This document shows positions 10,830 through 23,099 of a DNA stretch of 27,233 bases, piece after piece. The position numbers were made by a program, and so were the translations under genes. The DNA lies in the NCBI GenBank assembly GCA_009731375.1, contig BJOX01000097.1:858422-885654 (forward strand), given 5' to 3'. Within the stretch, counting starts at the first letter, position 1. The number at the start of each line of letters is the position of its first letter. Origin of the DNA: Paulinella micropora. Taxonomy: Eukaryota > Cercozoa > Imbricatea > Euglyphida. The notes under the pieces are model-generated. The model was given only the letters and a program-made list of their open reading frames with translations. It was not told the DNA's origin and made no database searches.

Positions 10830-10830
10830 C

Positions 10831-10903
10831 CTGCATTTCACCTGCTCCTAAGGGACGCAGGTCGTCCGTGCGGTCCAAGACCGCTGCGTCGCTGCCATTA
10901 TCG
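10831..10903 (-). CDS. Large gene exon 9
   Basis: 73 nt, acceptor TCTGTAG, donor ATGCAG|GTATCT. It reads [12 protein letters not shown], then [12 protein letters not shown]. Phase 2 in, phase 0 out, so GAGEMQ joins VTFPDGE of exon 10 directly. It is acidic then compact and lies at the start of the folded-looking segment. Confidence 0.68.
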
Positions 10904-10925
10904 CTACAGATAGATTGATAGATAA

Positions 10926-11000
<75 letters not shown>

Positions 11001-11018
11001 CCTGCTGCCATAATTGCT

Positions 11019-11075
<57 letters not shown>

Positions 11076-11228
11076 GAAAGCTGGATGCGATTAAGCTATG
11101 CGTCTCCAAACGATACATACTAATATACATAACAGCAAACACCAGAGTGGAAAGATAGATAGATAGATAGATAGATAGTTAGATAGATAGATAGATAGAT
11201 AAATAGATAGACAAATAGATTTATAGAC

Positions 11229-11270
<42 letters not shown>

Positions 11271-11278
11271 GTCGGTAC
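10904..11278 (-). repeat. Intron 8: GATA arrays with a 15-nt microexon-like copy
   Basis: (GATA)n blocks at about 10911-11000 and 11021-11076, a unique stretch at about 11076-11155 in which I see no exon, then more GATA to 11270. In transcript sense it begins GTACCGACCTATC and ends CTATCTGTAG. Confidence 0.75.
11002..11016 (-). CDS. Candidate 15-nt microexon, duplicate of exon 9 start
   Basis: CAATTATGGCAGCAG is preceded by TCTATAG and followed by GTATCTATC. It copies the first bases of exon 9 (CGATAATGGCAGC). Being 15 nt with phase 2 at both ends it would insert five residues (NYGS plus a Ser) without a frame change. Confidence 0.35.
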
Positions 11279-11513
11279 GCTTTCTTAGCAGGCGGAAGCC
11301 GTCTCGAACTACGCCCACTTGTCCCTGCTTTCCCTTTTGCTCGCTGTCTTTCTTTCTCTGAGCATTCTTCTTCTTCCTCTTCTCCCGCCTTCTTCTCGTC
11401 TTCTTCATCCGAGTCTGTGTCTTCGCTGTCCACGGCTTCGTCTTCTGCTCCCTTGTCTCCCTCTTCTTCCTCCGTGTCTTCTTCAACAACTTGGACGGGC
11501 TCGGGCTCTGCGG
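11279..11513 (-). CDS. Large gene exon 8 (acidic then basic)
   Basis: 235 nt, acceptor CTTGTAG, donor AAGC|GTACCG. It reads AEPEPVQVVEED followed by long Glu/Asp runs including DSEDTDSDEEDE, then KERQRAKGKAGTSGRSSRR and LPPAKK. An acidic block with CK2-like Ser sites followed by a basic block is typical of histone- or RNA-associated disordered regions (inference). The donor GTACCG is weak. Confidence 0.66.
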
Positions 11514-11746
11514 CTACAAGCAGATAAACAAATAAATAACCTCAATGCATACATGAACGAAAAGTAAATAAAGAAATAATATAAAACAAACAAACAATCG
11601 TATTATGCGGCTAGCCACGAATTTGACGTTTTGCGGGCGAGCCGGGCCGGGCCGGCGAGCCCGCAAAGCGTCAAATTTGGCGCGCCGCATATGTAGTTTT
11701 TATCGGTAACCTGACCACATTTTGTGGAGGTGACCGATAAACAAAC

Positions 11747-11803
<57 letters not shown>

Positions 11804-11831
11804 TATATCAAATCATAGGTAACAGCTCTAC
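11514..11831 (-). repeat. Intron 7: foldback element and GATA array
   Basis: It contains the double-hairpin element at about 11601-11740 and (GATA)n at 11747-11804. In transcript sense it starts GCGG|GTAGAG and ends CTGCTTGTAG. Confidence 0.75.
11601..11740 (-). mobile_element. Double-hairpin foldback element, copy A
   Basis: In transcript sense: hairpin 1 with arms TTTATCGGTCACCT and AGGTTACCGATAAA, a linker near ACTACATA, then hairpin 2 with long arms running from TATGCGGCGCGCCAAATTTG to the matching AAATT...GGCTAGCCGCATA, capped by a GC-rich loop. It has no coding capacity. A second copy lies at about 20462-20615, also in an intron and in the same orientation relative to the gene. It is non-autonomous MITE-like or a structured RNA; I cannot tell which. 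Confidence 0.8.
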
Positions 11832-11893
11832 CCGCTTCGCTGTTTGGGCGCTGCAGCCTGTTACGACACATCTCACAAGTGCGGGCGCCGCGC
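11832..11893 (-). CDS. Large gene exon 7 (second half of RanBP2-type zinc finger)
   Basis: 62 nt, acceptor CGCCTGCAG, donor GCGG|GTAGAG. It reads [20 protein letters not shown]. Joined to exon 6 it completes C-x2-C-x3-N-x6-C-x2-C, the RanBP2/NZF zinc-finger spacing, with zinc ligands at residues 1213, 1216, 1227 and 1230. The usual Trp two residues before the first Cys is Ser here. The exact match of family spacing across the splice is strong support for the junction. Confidence 0.78.
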
Positions 11894-12464
11894 CTGCAGG
11901 CGGGTAAGTAGGTAGGTAGGTAGGTTGGCAGGTAGGTAGGTAGGTAGGTCGGTGGGTAGGTAGGTAGGTAGGTAGGTAGGTAGGTAGGTAGGGCGCTGCA
12001 GCCTGTTACGACACATCTCACAAGTGCGGGGCCGCGCCTGCAGGTGGGTAGGTAGGTTGGCAGGTAGGTTGGCAGGTAGGCAGGTAGGCAGGTAGGTAAG
12101 TAGGTGGGTAGATAGGTAGGTAGGTAGGTAGGCAGGTAGGTAGGTAGGTAGGTAGGTAGGTGGGTAGGTAGGTGGGTAGGTAGGTAGGTACGTAGGTAGG
12201 TAGGTAGGTGGGTAGGGGTAATTAGAGGTAGGTAGGTGGGTGGGTAGGTAGGTAGGTAGGTAGGTAGGCAGGTAGGTAGGCAGGTAGGTAGGTAGGTAGG
12301 TAAGGTACGTAGGTGGGTAGGTAGGTAGGTAGGTAGGTAGGTAGGTGGGTAGGTAGAGGTAGGTAGGTGGGTGGGTAAGTAGGTAGGTAGGTAGGTAAGT
12401 AGGTAGGTAGGTAGGTAGGTAGGTAGGTAGGCGGGTGGGTGGGTGGGTAGGTAGGTAGGTAGAC
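11894..12464 (-). repeat. Intron 6: GGTA array with dead copy of exon 7
   Basis: Nearly pure (GGTA)n with GGCA and GGGT variants. In transcript sense it starts CAG|GTCTACC. A degraded copy of exon 7 lies at 11992-12044. Confidence 0.8.
11992..12044 (-). pseudogene. Partial duplicate of exon 7 (dead)
   Basis: It repeats the CCTGCAG acceptor and the [11 protein letters not shown] codons but lacks one base near the start (GGCCCC versus GGCGCCC). It therefore shifts frame relative to exon 6, and it runs into (TACC)n with no donor. Confidence 0.8.
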
Positions 12465-14756
12465 CTGTTGGCGTACGTGCATTTCCCACAGATGGAGGAA
12501 GAGGAGGAGGAGGAGGAGGAGGAGTAGGAAGAGGAAGAAGAAGAAGAAGAAGAAGAAGAAGAAGAAGAAGAAGAAGAAGAAGGTGATGATGATGATGATG
12601 CTGAAGATGATGGCGAGGAAGAAGAAGAAGAAGAAGAAGAAGAAGAAGAAGAAACTTCATCCTCCACCTCTTCTATTTCATCCAATTCAACCACCTCTGC
12701 CGCTACTTCCTCTCTCTCCTCAAGCTCTCCATCGCTGGTATCTCCATCGCTGTCCTCCACCACCTCCACCTCCTCCTCCCCCCTCGCCAGCTCCTCGTTG
12801 TCAACCTCCTGTATTTCCTCTTCTTCACACACCTCTACCTCCTCTGGCTCTGCTTCGGAATCAGACGTCTCTTCCTCCTCGTTCTCATCGTCCTCTCCCT
12901 TCTCCTTCGCACCCTTCTTCCCCTTCTTCTCATTCTCCATGAGTTCCTCCCCCACCTCCGGCTCCTCCACTATCTCCTCTGCATCATCTTGCATCTCTTC
13001 CACCTCCTCCTCCTCCTCCTCCTCTTCCTCTTCGTCCTCTATCACTCTCCTCCTCTTCCTCCCCTTCCTCCTTCCAACCTTATCGCTTTCCTCTTCCTCC
13101 GCTATATCTCCCTCCTCCATCAGCAGATTCCCCTTTTCCTTCTCCTCCTGCTCCTCTCCCTGCTTCTGCTCCGCCTTCTCCTGCGCCTTCTCCTCGTCCA
13201 CCTCGTCATCCTTCTCTAAATCTACCACTTGCTCCTCCTCCTCCTTCTCCTCCTGCGATGTCTCGCTATCCTCCTCCACATCCTCCTCCATCTCGTGCTT
13301 CTCAACCGAGTCGCCCCTCTCCTTCTCCTTCTTCTCCCCTCCCTCCACTATCTCGTCCTCCTTCCTCTCCTTCTCCTTCCAATTCTCCTCCACCTCCAAG
13401 TTCATATCCACTTCTTCCTCCACGTTTTCCTTCTTCTGCCCCTGCTCCTTCTTCTCCCTCTCCTCAATCTCCTGCTCCTGCTCCTCCCTCTCCTTATTCT
13501 GCCCATCATCCTTCACTTCAATCTGCTTCTCTTGGCTCTCCTCACTCAATTCACCCTGCTCCTTTTCCTTCTTCTCCCCTTCCTTCTCTATCTCCTCCTT
13601 CTCCTTTTCCTTCTCCTTTTCCTTCTCCTTTTTCTTTTCCTTCTCCTTTTTCTTCTCCTTCTCCATCTCCATCTCCATATCCATCTCCTCCATCTTCTCC
13701 ATTTCCTTCGTCATCTCCTTCATTTCCATTTCCATCTCCTTCTTCATCTCCTTCTCCATCTCCTTCTCCATCTCCATCTCCATCTCCTTCTCCTTCTTCT
13801 CCATCTCCATCTCCTTCTCCTCCTCCTTCCGCTGCCAATTCTCCTCCTCCAACTCCATATTCATATCCTCTTCTTCGTCCTCATCCTTTTCCTTTATCTC
13901 CCCTGTTCCTATCCCCTCCTTCCTTTCCTGTTCCTGCCAATTCTCCTGCTCCATCTCCATCTCGTTCTCCTCAACCGATTCGCCTTTCTCCTTTTCTTTC
14001 TTTTCTCCTTCCTTCTCTACCTCCTCCTCCTTTCTCTCCTTCTCTTGCCCATGCTCCTTCTCCACCTCCACGTTCCCTTCTTCGTCCTCCTTCTGAAACA
14101 CTAGGGAACCCGCGTGACCAAACTGGCACAGATGGGCGTTCCACAGTTGTCTTGAAGAAAATCGTACAGAGCAGGTGAGGCACTGCCATCGGATCGCTGG
14201 TGCTGCCCGCTCTGTCCGTGATGGACCATTCTTTACAGAGACCTTCTGTGTTGGCTGCGGCGCGGAGAGAGATGGCTGAGGAGGGACTTTCTGTATCCTT
14301 GACGTCAAGTCATTTTGACCAACACCCTGTATTGATTGATAGACTATACAATCGGCTTTTCTGCCCTTGTGCTTTGCCTTTGACTTGTGCTTGTGACACT
14401 CATCCCAAGTTCGGAACAAAAACTTGCATGCCACGCAACGGAAAGCAACAGGAAGTAAGGAATGTTTGCCTGTGGCCTTGATGGTATGTTGATTTGAGAG
14501 CGATGGTGATGGTAGCGAGGAAGAGGCGATGAACTGAGGAGGAGGAGGAGGAGGAGAGGAAGAGGAAGAGGAAGAGGAAGAGGAAGAAGAAGAAGAAGAA
14601 GAAGAAGAAGAAGAAGAAGAAGAAGAAGAGGAAGAGGAAGAGGAAGAAGAAGAAGAAGAAGAAGAAGAAGAAGAAGAAGAAGAAGAAGAAGAAGACGAAG
14701 AAGAAGAAGAAGAAGAAGAAGAAGAAGAAATGAGCCAGGCCTTCGGTACAGTGTGG
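12465..14756 (-). CDS. Large gene exon 6 (two U1-type C2H2 fingers, Glu/Lys-rich region, half a RanBP2 finger)
   Basis: 2292 nt open in one frame. Acceptor GGCTTCAG, donor CAACAG|GTCTAC. It begins [10 protein letters not shown], then a poly-Ser tract and PPPPPP. Finger 1 ([11 protein letters not shown]-x5-H, residues about 564-586) and finger 2 ([11 protein letters not shown]-x5-H, about 649-671) both have C-x2-C-x12-H-x5-H, the spacing of U1-like/matrin fingers that bind double-stranded RNA or RNP. A region of roughly 450 residues rich in Glu/Lys/Met follows, probably helical or coiled coil, then an acidic stretch, poly-Ser, and ICGKCTYAN, the first half of the RanBP2 finger. The exon may alternatively start at a second acceptor, TCCTCCTCAG, just before QFIASSS (about 14534), using the pyrimidine repeat as its tract. 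Confidence 0.8.
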
Positions 14757-14782
14757 CTGAAGCCTATGCATGTATGTATATG

Positions 14783-14837
<55 letters not shown>

Positions 14838-14992
14838 AAGAAAGTAAGTAAAAAAGCAAGTAAGTAAAAAAGCAAGCAAGTAAGTTAGTAAGTAAGTAAG
14901 TAAGTAAGTAAGTATAAGTAAGTAAGTAAGTAAGTAAGTAAAAAAGAAAGAAAGTAAAAAAGCAAGTAAGTAAAAAAGCAAGCAAGTAAGTG

Positions 14993-15028
<36 letters not shown>

Positions 15029-15042
15029 TAAGTAAGTAAGTA

Positions 15043-15092
<50 letters not shown>

Positions 15093-15222
15093 TAAGTAAG
15101 TATAAGTAAGTAAGTAAGTAAATAAGTAAATAAGTAAGTAAGTAAGTAAGTACGTAACCTCGAGTATCGATCCTATGCTTGTCGCAAAAGTTCTGAATAT
15201 TATCCCCGTATCCAAAAAATAT

Positions 15223-15255
<33 letters not shown>

Positions 15256-15787
15256 AAGTAAGTAAGTAAGTAAGTAAATACGTAACCTCGAGTATCGATC
15301 CGATGCTTGTCGCAAAAGTTCTGAATATTATCCCCGTATCCAAAATATAGTAAGTACGTAAGTAAGTAAGTAAGTAAGTATAAGTAAGTAAGTAAGTACG
15401 TAACCTCGAGTATCGATCCTATGCTTGTCCCAAAAGTTCTGAATATTATCTCCGTATCCAAAATATAGTAAGTAAGTATAAGTAAGTAAGTAAGTAAGTT
15501 AGTAAGTAAGTACGTAACCTCGAGTATCGATCCTATGCTTGTCGCAAAAGTTCTGAATATTATCCCCAAGTAAGTAAGTAAGTAAGTAAGTAAGTACGTA
15601 AGTAAGTAAGTAAGTAACCTCGAGTATCGATCCTATGCTTGTCGCAAAAGTTCTGAATATTATCTCCGTATCCAAAATATAGTAAGTAAGTATAAGTAAG
15701 TATAAGTAAGCAAGTAAGTAAGTAAGTAAGTACGTAACCTCGAGTATCGATCCTATGCTTGTCGCAAAAGTTCTGAATATTATCCCC

Positions 15788-15836
<49 letters not shown>

Positions 15837-15844
15837 GGTAAGCA

Positions 15845-15902
<58 letters not shown>

Positions 15903-16212
15903 GGTAACCTCGAGTATCGATCCTATGCTTGTCGCAAAAGTTCTGAATATCTCCGTATCCAAAATATAGTAAGTAAGTAAGTAAGTAAGTATAAGTAAAT
16001 AAGTAAGTAAGTAAGTAAGTACGTAACTTCGAGTATCGATCCGATGCTTGTCGCAAAAGTTCTGAATATTATCCCCGTATCCAAAATACAGTAAGTAAGT
16101 AAGTAAGTAAGTAAGTATAAGTAAGTAAGTATAAGTAAGTAAGTAAGTAACCTCGAGTATCGATCCGACGCTTGTCGCAAAAGTTCTAATATTATCTCCG
16201 TATCCAAAATAT

Positions 16213-16246
<34 letters not shown>

Positions 16247-16308
16247 TAAGTACGTAACCTCGAGTATCGATCCTATGCTTGTCGCAAAAGTTCTGAATAT
16301 TATACCCG

Positions 16309-16342
<34 letters not shown>

Positions 16343-16485
16343 TAAGTAAGTAAGTAAGTAAGTATAAGTAAGTAAGTAAGTAAGTAAGTAAATACTAAGT
16401 AAGTAAGTAAGTAAGTAAGTAACCTCGAGTATCGATCCTATGCTTGTCGCAAAAATTCTGAATATTATCCCCGTATCCAAAATAT

Positions 16486-16521
<36 letters not shown>

Positions 16522-16777
16522 TAAGTAAATAAGTAAGTAAGTAAGTACGTAACCTCGAGTATCGATCCGATGCTTGTCGCAAAAGTTCTGAACATTATCC
16601 CCGTATCCAAAATATAGTAAGTAAGTAAGTAAAAGTAAGTAAGTATAAGTAAGTAAGTACGTAACCTCGAGTATCGATCCGATGCTTGTCGCAAAAGTTC
16701 TGAATATTATCCCCGTGTAAGTAAGTAAGTAAGTAAGTGAGTAAGTAAGTAAGTAAGTAAGTAAATAAGTAAGTAAA

Positions 16778-16811
<34 letters not shown>

Positions 16812-16867
16812 CGTAACCTCGAGTATCGATCCGATGCTTGTCGCAAAAGTTCTGAATATTATCCCCG

Positions 16868-16902
<35 letters not shown>

Positions 16903-16932
16903 AGTAAGTAAGTATAAGTAAGTAAGTATAAG

Positions 16933-16972
<40 letters not shown>

Positions 16973-17125
16973 TAGTAAGTAAGTATAAGTAAGTAAGTAC
17001 GTAACCTCGAGTATCGATCCGATGCTTGTCGCAAAAGTTCTGAATATTATCGCCGTATCCAAAATATAGTAAGTAAGTAAGTAAGTAAGTAAAAGTAAGT
17101 AATTATAAGTAAGTAAGTACGTAAC
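14757..17125 (-). repeat. Intron 5: GTAA array with interspersed exon-like units
   Basis: (GTAA)n with GTATAA, AAAAAG and similar variants. From 15157 to 17175 it is interrupted by 16 copies of a unit of about 50-65 bases that holds CCTCGAGTATCGATCC and GCTTGTCGCAAAAGTTCTG. The left part (14785-15150) is free of the unit. Spacing between units is irregular (about 100-190 bases). Confidence 0.9.
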
Positions 17126-17159
17126 CTCGAGTATCGATCCGATGCTTGTCGCAAAAGTT
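17126..17159 (-). CDS. Large gene exon 5 (one of 16 similar 34-nt units)
   Basis: 34 nt, acceptor ATATTCAG, donor CTCGAG|GTTACG. Joined from exon 4 (phase 1) it reads ELLRQASDRYS and hands phase 2 to exon 6. Without a unit the frame is lost; with one it is restored. I chose the copy nearest exon 4, whose sequence is open. Eight of the 16 copies have TAG in this frame. Evidence is phase and splice-like borders only. Confidence 0.4.
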
Positions 17160-17622
17160 CTGAATATTATCTCCGTATCCAAACAATTTGAACGTAGGTG
17201 TAGTCTGCGCCTTAATACCTACATACATGCATGCAAACATACGTACATGTATGTTACGTACGTACATACAATATTATCCCCGTATCCAAACAATTTGAAC
17301 GTAGGTGTAGTCTGAACCTTAATACCTACATACATGCATGCAAACATACGTACATATATGTTACGTACGTATATACGTACATACGTACATACGTACGTAC
17401 GTACGTACGTACATACGTACGTACATACATGCATACATACATACATACATACATACATACATACATACATACATACATACGTACGTACGTACGTACATAC
17501 ATGACATACATACATACATACATACATACATACATACATACATACATACGTACGTACATACGTACGCATGTACGTACGCATGTACGTACGTATGTACGTA
17601 AGTACGTACGTACGTACATACA

Positions 17623-17656
<34 letters not shown>

Positions 17657-17670
17657 CATACATAAATTAC
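17160..17670 (-). repeat. Intron 4: ACGT/ACAT arrays and a 95-bp direct repeat
   Basis: Two copies of about 95 bases (about 17166-17258 and 17272-17365) share CAATTTGAACGTAGGTGTAG and ACATGCATGCAAACATACG. From 17365 to 17655 lie (GTAC)n and (ATAC)n arrays. In transcript sense the intron starts AAG|GTAATT and ends AATATTCAG. Confidence 0.75.
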
Positions 17671-17729
17671 CTTGTTTGTGCAGTCGAATGTTTTGTCGGG
17701 TCATGGCCGCCGTTATGGCTTGTGGGTAC
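17671..17729 (-). CDS. Large gene exon 4
   Basis: 59 nt, acceptor TATTTACAG, donor ACAAG|GTAATT, both strong. With phase 2 from exon 3 the split codon gives Met and the exon reads YPQAITAAMTRQNIRLHKQ. It continues the compact segment at the end of exon 3 (LPQFLAK). Confidence 0.66.
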
Positions 17730-18963
<1,234 letters not shown>

Positions 18964-19114
18964 CTGTATGTACGTATGTATGTATGTATATATGTATGTA
19001 TGTATGTGCGAAGGCGCTGAAGGAGATGGGCAGTCGTTCCAGATATTACATACATACATACATACATGCATACATACATACATACATATATACATACATA
19101 CATACATACATACA

Positions 19115-19146
<32 letters not shown>

Positions 19147-19189
19147 GGCATGCGAAGGCGCTGAAGGAGATGGGCAGTCGTTCCAGATA

Positions 19190-19240
<51 letters not shown>

Positions 19241-19351
19241 CATATATACATGCATACATACATACATACATACATACATACATACATACATACATACATA
19301 CATACATAGGCATGCGAAGGCGCTGAAGGCGATGGGCAGTCGTTCCAGATA

Positions 19352-19387
<36 letters not shown>

Positions 19388-19390
19388 GCC

Positions 19391-19422
<32 letters not shown>

Positions 19423-19456
19423 TGACTGCCCATCTCCTTCAGCGCCTTCGCATGCC

Positions 19457-19513
<57 letters not shown>

Positions 19514-19759
19514 TATCTGAAACGACTGCCCATCTCCTTCAGCGCCTTCGCATGCCTATATGTATATATGCATGTATGTATGTATGTATGCATGTATGTA
19601 TGTATGTATGTAATATCTGGAACGACTGGCCATCTCCTTCAGCGCCTTCGCATGCATATATGTATGTATGTATGTATGGATGTATGTATGTATGCATGTA
19701 TGTATGTATGTATGTATGTAATATCTGAAACGATTGCCCATCTCCTTCAGCGCCATCGC

Positions 19760-19790
<31 letters not shown>

Positions 19791-19848
19791 TGTATGTATG
19801 TATGCATGTATATATGTATGTATGTATGTATGTATGCATGTATGTATG

Positions 19849-19880
<32 letters not shown>

Positions 19881-19923
19881 TGTATGTATGTATGTATGTA
19901 GGTATGTATGTATGTATGTATAC

Positions 19924-19947
19924 CTTGTTTCCAACCCCCAGGCCATT
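19924..19947 (-). CDS. Candidate 24-nt microexon (copy 2 of exon 2 end)
   Basis: TTTTCCTTGAG precedes and GTATACATAC follows. It encodes NGLGVGNK, a near-copy of exon 2's last eight residues (NGLGAGNK). Phase 0 at both ends, so inclusion keeps frame. Confidence 0.38.
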
Positions 19948-19959
19948 CTCAAGGAAAAG

Positions 19960-19990
<31 letters not shown>

Positions 19991-20013
19991 TGTATGCATG
20001 TATGTATGTATAC

Positions 20014-20037
20014 CTTGTTTCCAACGCCCAGGCTATT
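20014..20037 (-). CDS. Candidate 24-nt microexon (copy 1 of exon 2 end)
   Basis: ATTCCTTGAG precedes and GTATACATAC follows. It encodes NSLGVGNK in phase 0. The acceptor-like CTTGAG derives from exonic Leu-Glu codons. Confidence 0.38.
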
Positions 20038-20093
20038 CTCAAGGAATGTATGCATGTATGTATGTATGTATGTATGTATGTATGTATGTATAC

Positions 20094-20323
20094 CTTGTTT
20101 CCAGCCCCCAGGCCATTCTCAAGAAAAAGCGTGGGAGTTCCTCCAAAGCCACTCTGCAATCTTCGTTGGATACCTTCCCCACCAGACTGTACTGGCTGCG
20201 GGGCTGCTTTGTTCAACAGCTCAGCAGAAATAGGGCCTGATTTCTTCAAGAGCGCAGCAGCAGAAACAGGGACGTCGGGCGATGATGACTGAAGTGGGAA
20301 GTTAGAAGATGCTCGCTTAATCA
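20094..20323 (-). CDS. Large gene exon 2
   Basis: 230 nt, acceptor CATCCTGCAG, donor AACAAG|GTATAC. With the G left by exon 1 it reads V then IKRASSNFPLQSSSPDVPVS, AAALLKKSGPISAELLNKAA, and later GFGGTPTLFLENGLGAGNK. It is ordinary complex sequence, rich in Ser, Ala and Leu, with no homopolymers. No family is recognised. Confidence 0.72.
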
Positions 20324-20461
20324 CTGCAGGATGCGAGCGTGTGAGTTTGATACTTCTTGTTGTGCCTGAACATGCCAGCATCATACTATTACTATATTTC
20401 ATCTCTTTATTTCTTTGCAAACTGAACAGGAATGGTCCGCCTGCTCGTACGATTGTGTATT

Positions 20462-20615
20462 TTGTTTTATCGGTCACCTCCACAAAATGTGGCCAGGTTA
20501 CCGATAAAACTACATATGCGGCGCGCCAAATTTGACGTGTTTTGCGGGGCTCGCTGGCCCGGCTCCGGCCCGCCCGCAAAACACGTCAAATTTGTGGCTA
20601 GCCGCATAATATACT
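20462..20615 (+). mobile_element. Double-hairpin foldback element, copy B
   Basis: Plus-strand order is the reverse complement of copy A in window coordinates. It has the same two hairpins, TTTATCGGTCACCT/AGGTTACCGATAAA and then arms from TATGCGGCGCGCC to GGCTAGCCGCATA. The hairpin 2 stem has GACGTGTTTTGCGGG against CCCGCAAAACACGTC, perfectly complementary. Copy A has a stem two bases shorter on both arms at that place. Confidence 0.8.
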
Positions 20616-20689
20616 ATCGTCCCTTAGTTTGTTTATGAACTGGCCATCAGCTGGCAAGAAGGCCAAGACAAAGAACAAGAGCAGGCCTG

Positions 20690-22215
<1,526 letters not shown>

Positions 22216-22255
22216 GGTAGTAGTAGTAGTGGTAATAGTTATTAGTATTAGTATT

Positions 22256-22338
<83 letters not shown>

Positions 22339-22445
22339 CAGTAGTAGTAGTAGTAGCAGTAATAGTAGTAGTAGTAGTAGTAGTAGTAGTAGAGTATAGA
22401 AGTATTATTATTATTATGTAGCAGTGGTAGTAGTTGTAGTAGTTG

Positions 22446-22534
<89 letters not shown>

Positions 22535-22630
22535 ACTACTACTAGGCCTAGGCCTTCGATTTAATGAAGTTGAGAAATTTAACCTCTGGACATCCATACA
22601 ATCGTTAGCTCAAGAGCTATTGACTACAAC

Positions 22631-22663
<33 letters not shown>

Positions 22664-22792
22664 GCCTAGTAGTAGTAGTAGTAGTAGAGACGTAGGTCAC
22701 CATCTAGTTAAATCAATAGCTCTTGAGCTAACGATTTGTATGGATAGACCAGAGGTTAAATTGTTAACTTCATTAAACCGAAGGCCTAGGCC

Positions 22793-22831
<39 letters not shown>

Positions 22832-22836
22832 AAGTA

Positions 22837-22914
<78 letters not shown>

Positions 22915-22918
22915 AGTA
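22216..22918. repeat. TAG/TTA arrays and a 470-bp hairpin
   Basis: 22216-22442 holds (TAG)n and (TTA)n. From 22447 an (ACT)n array leads into a unique arm (22544-22625), a (TAG)n-containing centre, the reverse-complement arm (22713-22793) and (AGT)n to 22916. Because ACT and AGT are complements, microsatellites and arms form one large palindrome. Confidence 0.9.
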
Positions 22919-23099
22919 GAGGTCGTAGAAGAAAGAAGACCCTTAATTGGGTACAGTTGGTCCTTCATGAAGAGGAGCAAGTGTGGTATTGCCAGAGAAA
23001 CAGACAAGGAACACGAAGAAGTACTGAAAGTGAAGACGAAAACAAAAAAAGAAGAACAGGTGACAAGTGTATCGAATGTAGATGACGTTTCTCTGTAAC

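Larger units (their letters stand above)
10218..10830 (-). repeat. Intron 9: GATA arrays with four 25-nt exon-like islands
   Basis: In transcript sense the intron starts CAG|GTATCTATC and ends CTATCTATAG. Both splice sites are part of the tetranucleotide array. Four islands of about 45-50 bases interrupt the array (about 10284-10345, 10400-10446, 10536-10582, 10634-10682). Each contains ATTCTGG(A/T)(C/T)AG followed by a 25-nt core. Confidence 0.85.
18964..20093 (-). repeat. Intron 2: (ATGT)n arrays with exon-end copies
   Basis: In transcript sense it starts AACAAG|GTATACATAC and ends GTACATACAG, so the array contributes both splice sites. It carries copies of the exon 3 start (left) and two copies of the exon 2 end (right). 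Confidence 0.8.

Noticed and set aside
12798-14178. Plus-strand Ser/Phe, Leu and Pro/Ser frames
   Set aside because: They are the antisense of the Glu/Lys-rich part of exon 6. The zinc fingers lie on the minus strand.
14785-17175. CRISPR-like array (regular repeats with spacers)
   Set aside because: The spacers are GTAA microsatellite of variable length, the host is eukaryotic and no cas genes are present.
17231-17665. Frames of HTYI/CMYV type in 17219-17704 and 18912-20292
   Set aside because: They are translations of ACAT/ATGT/GTAC arrays on both strands.
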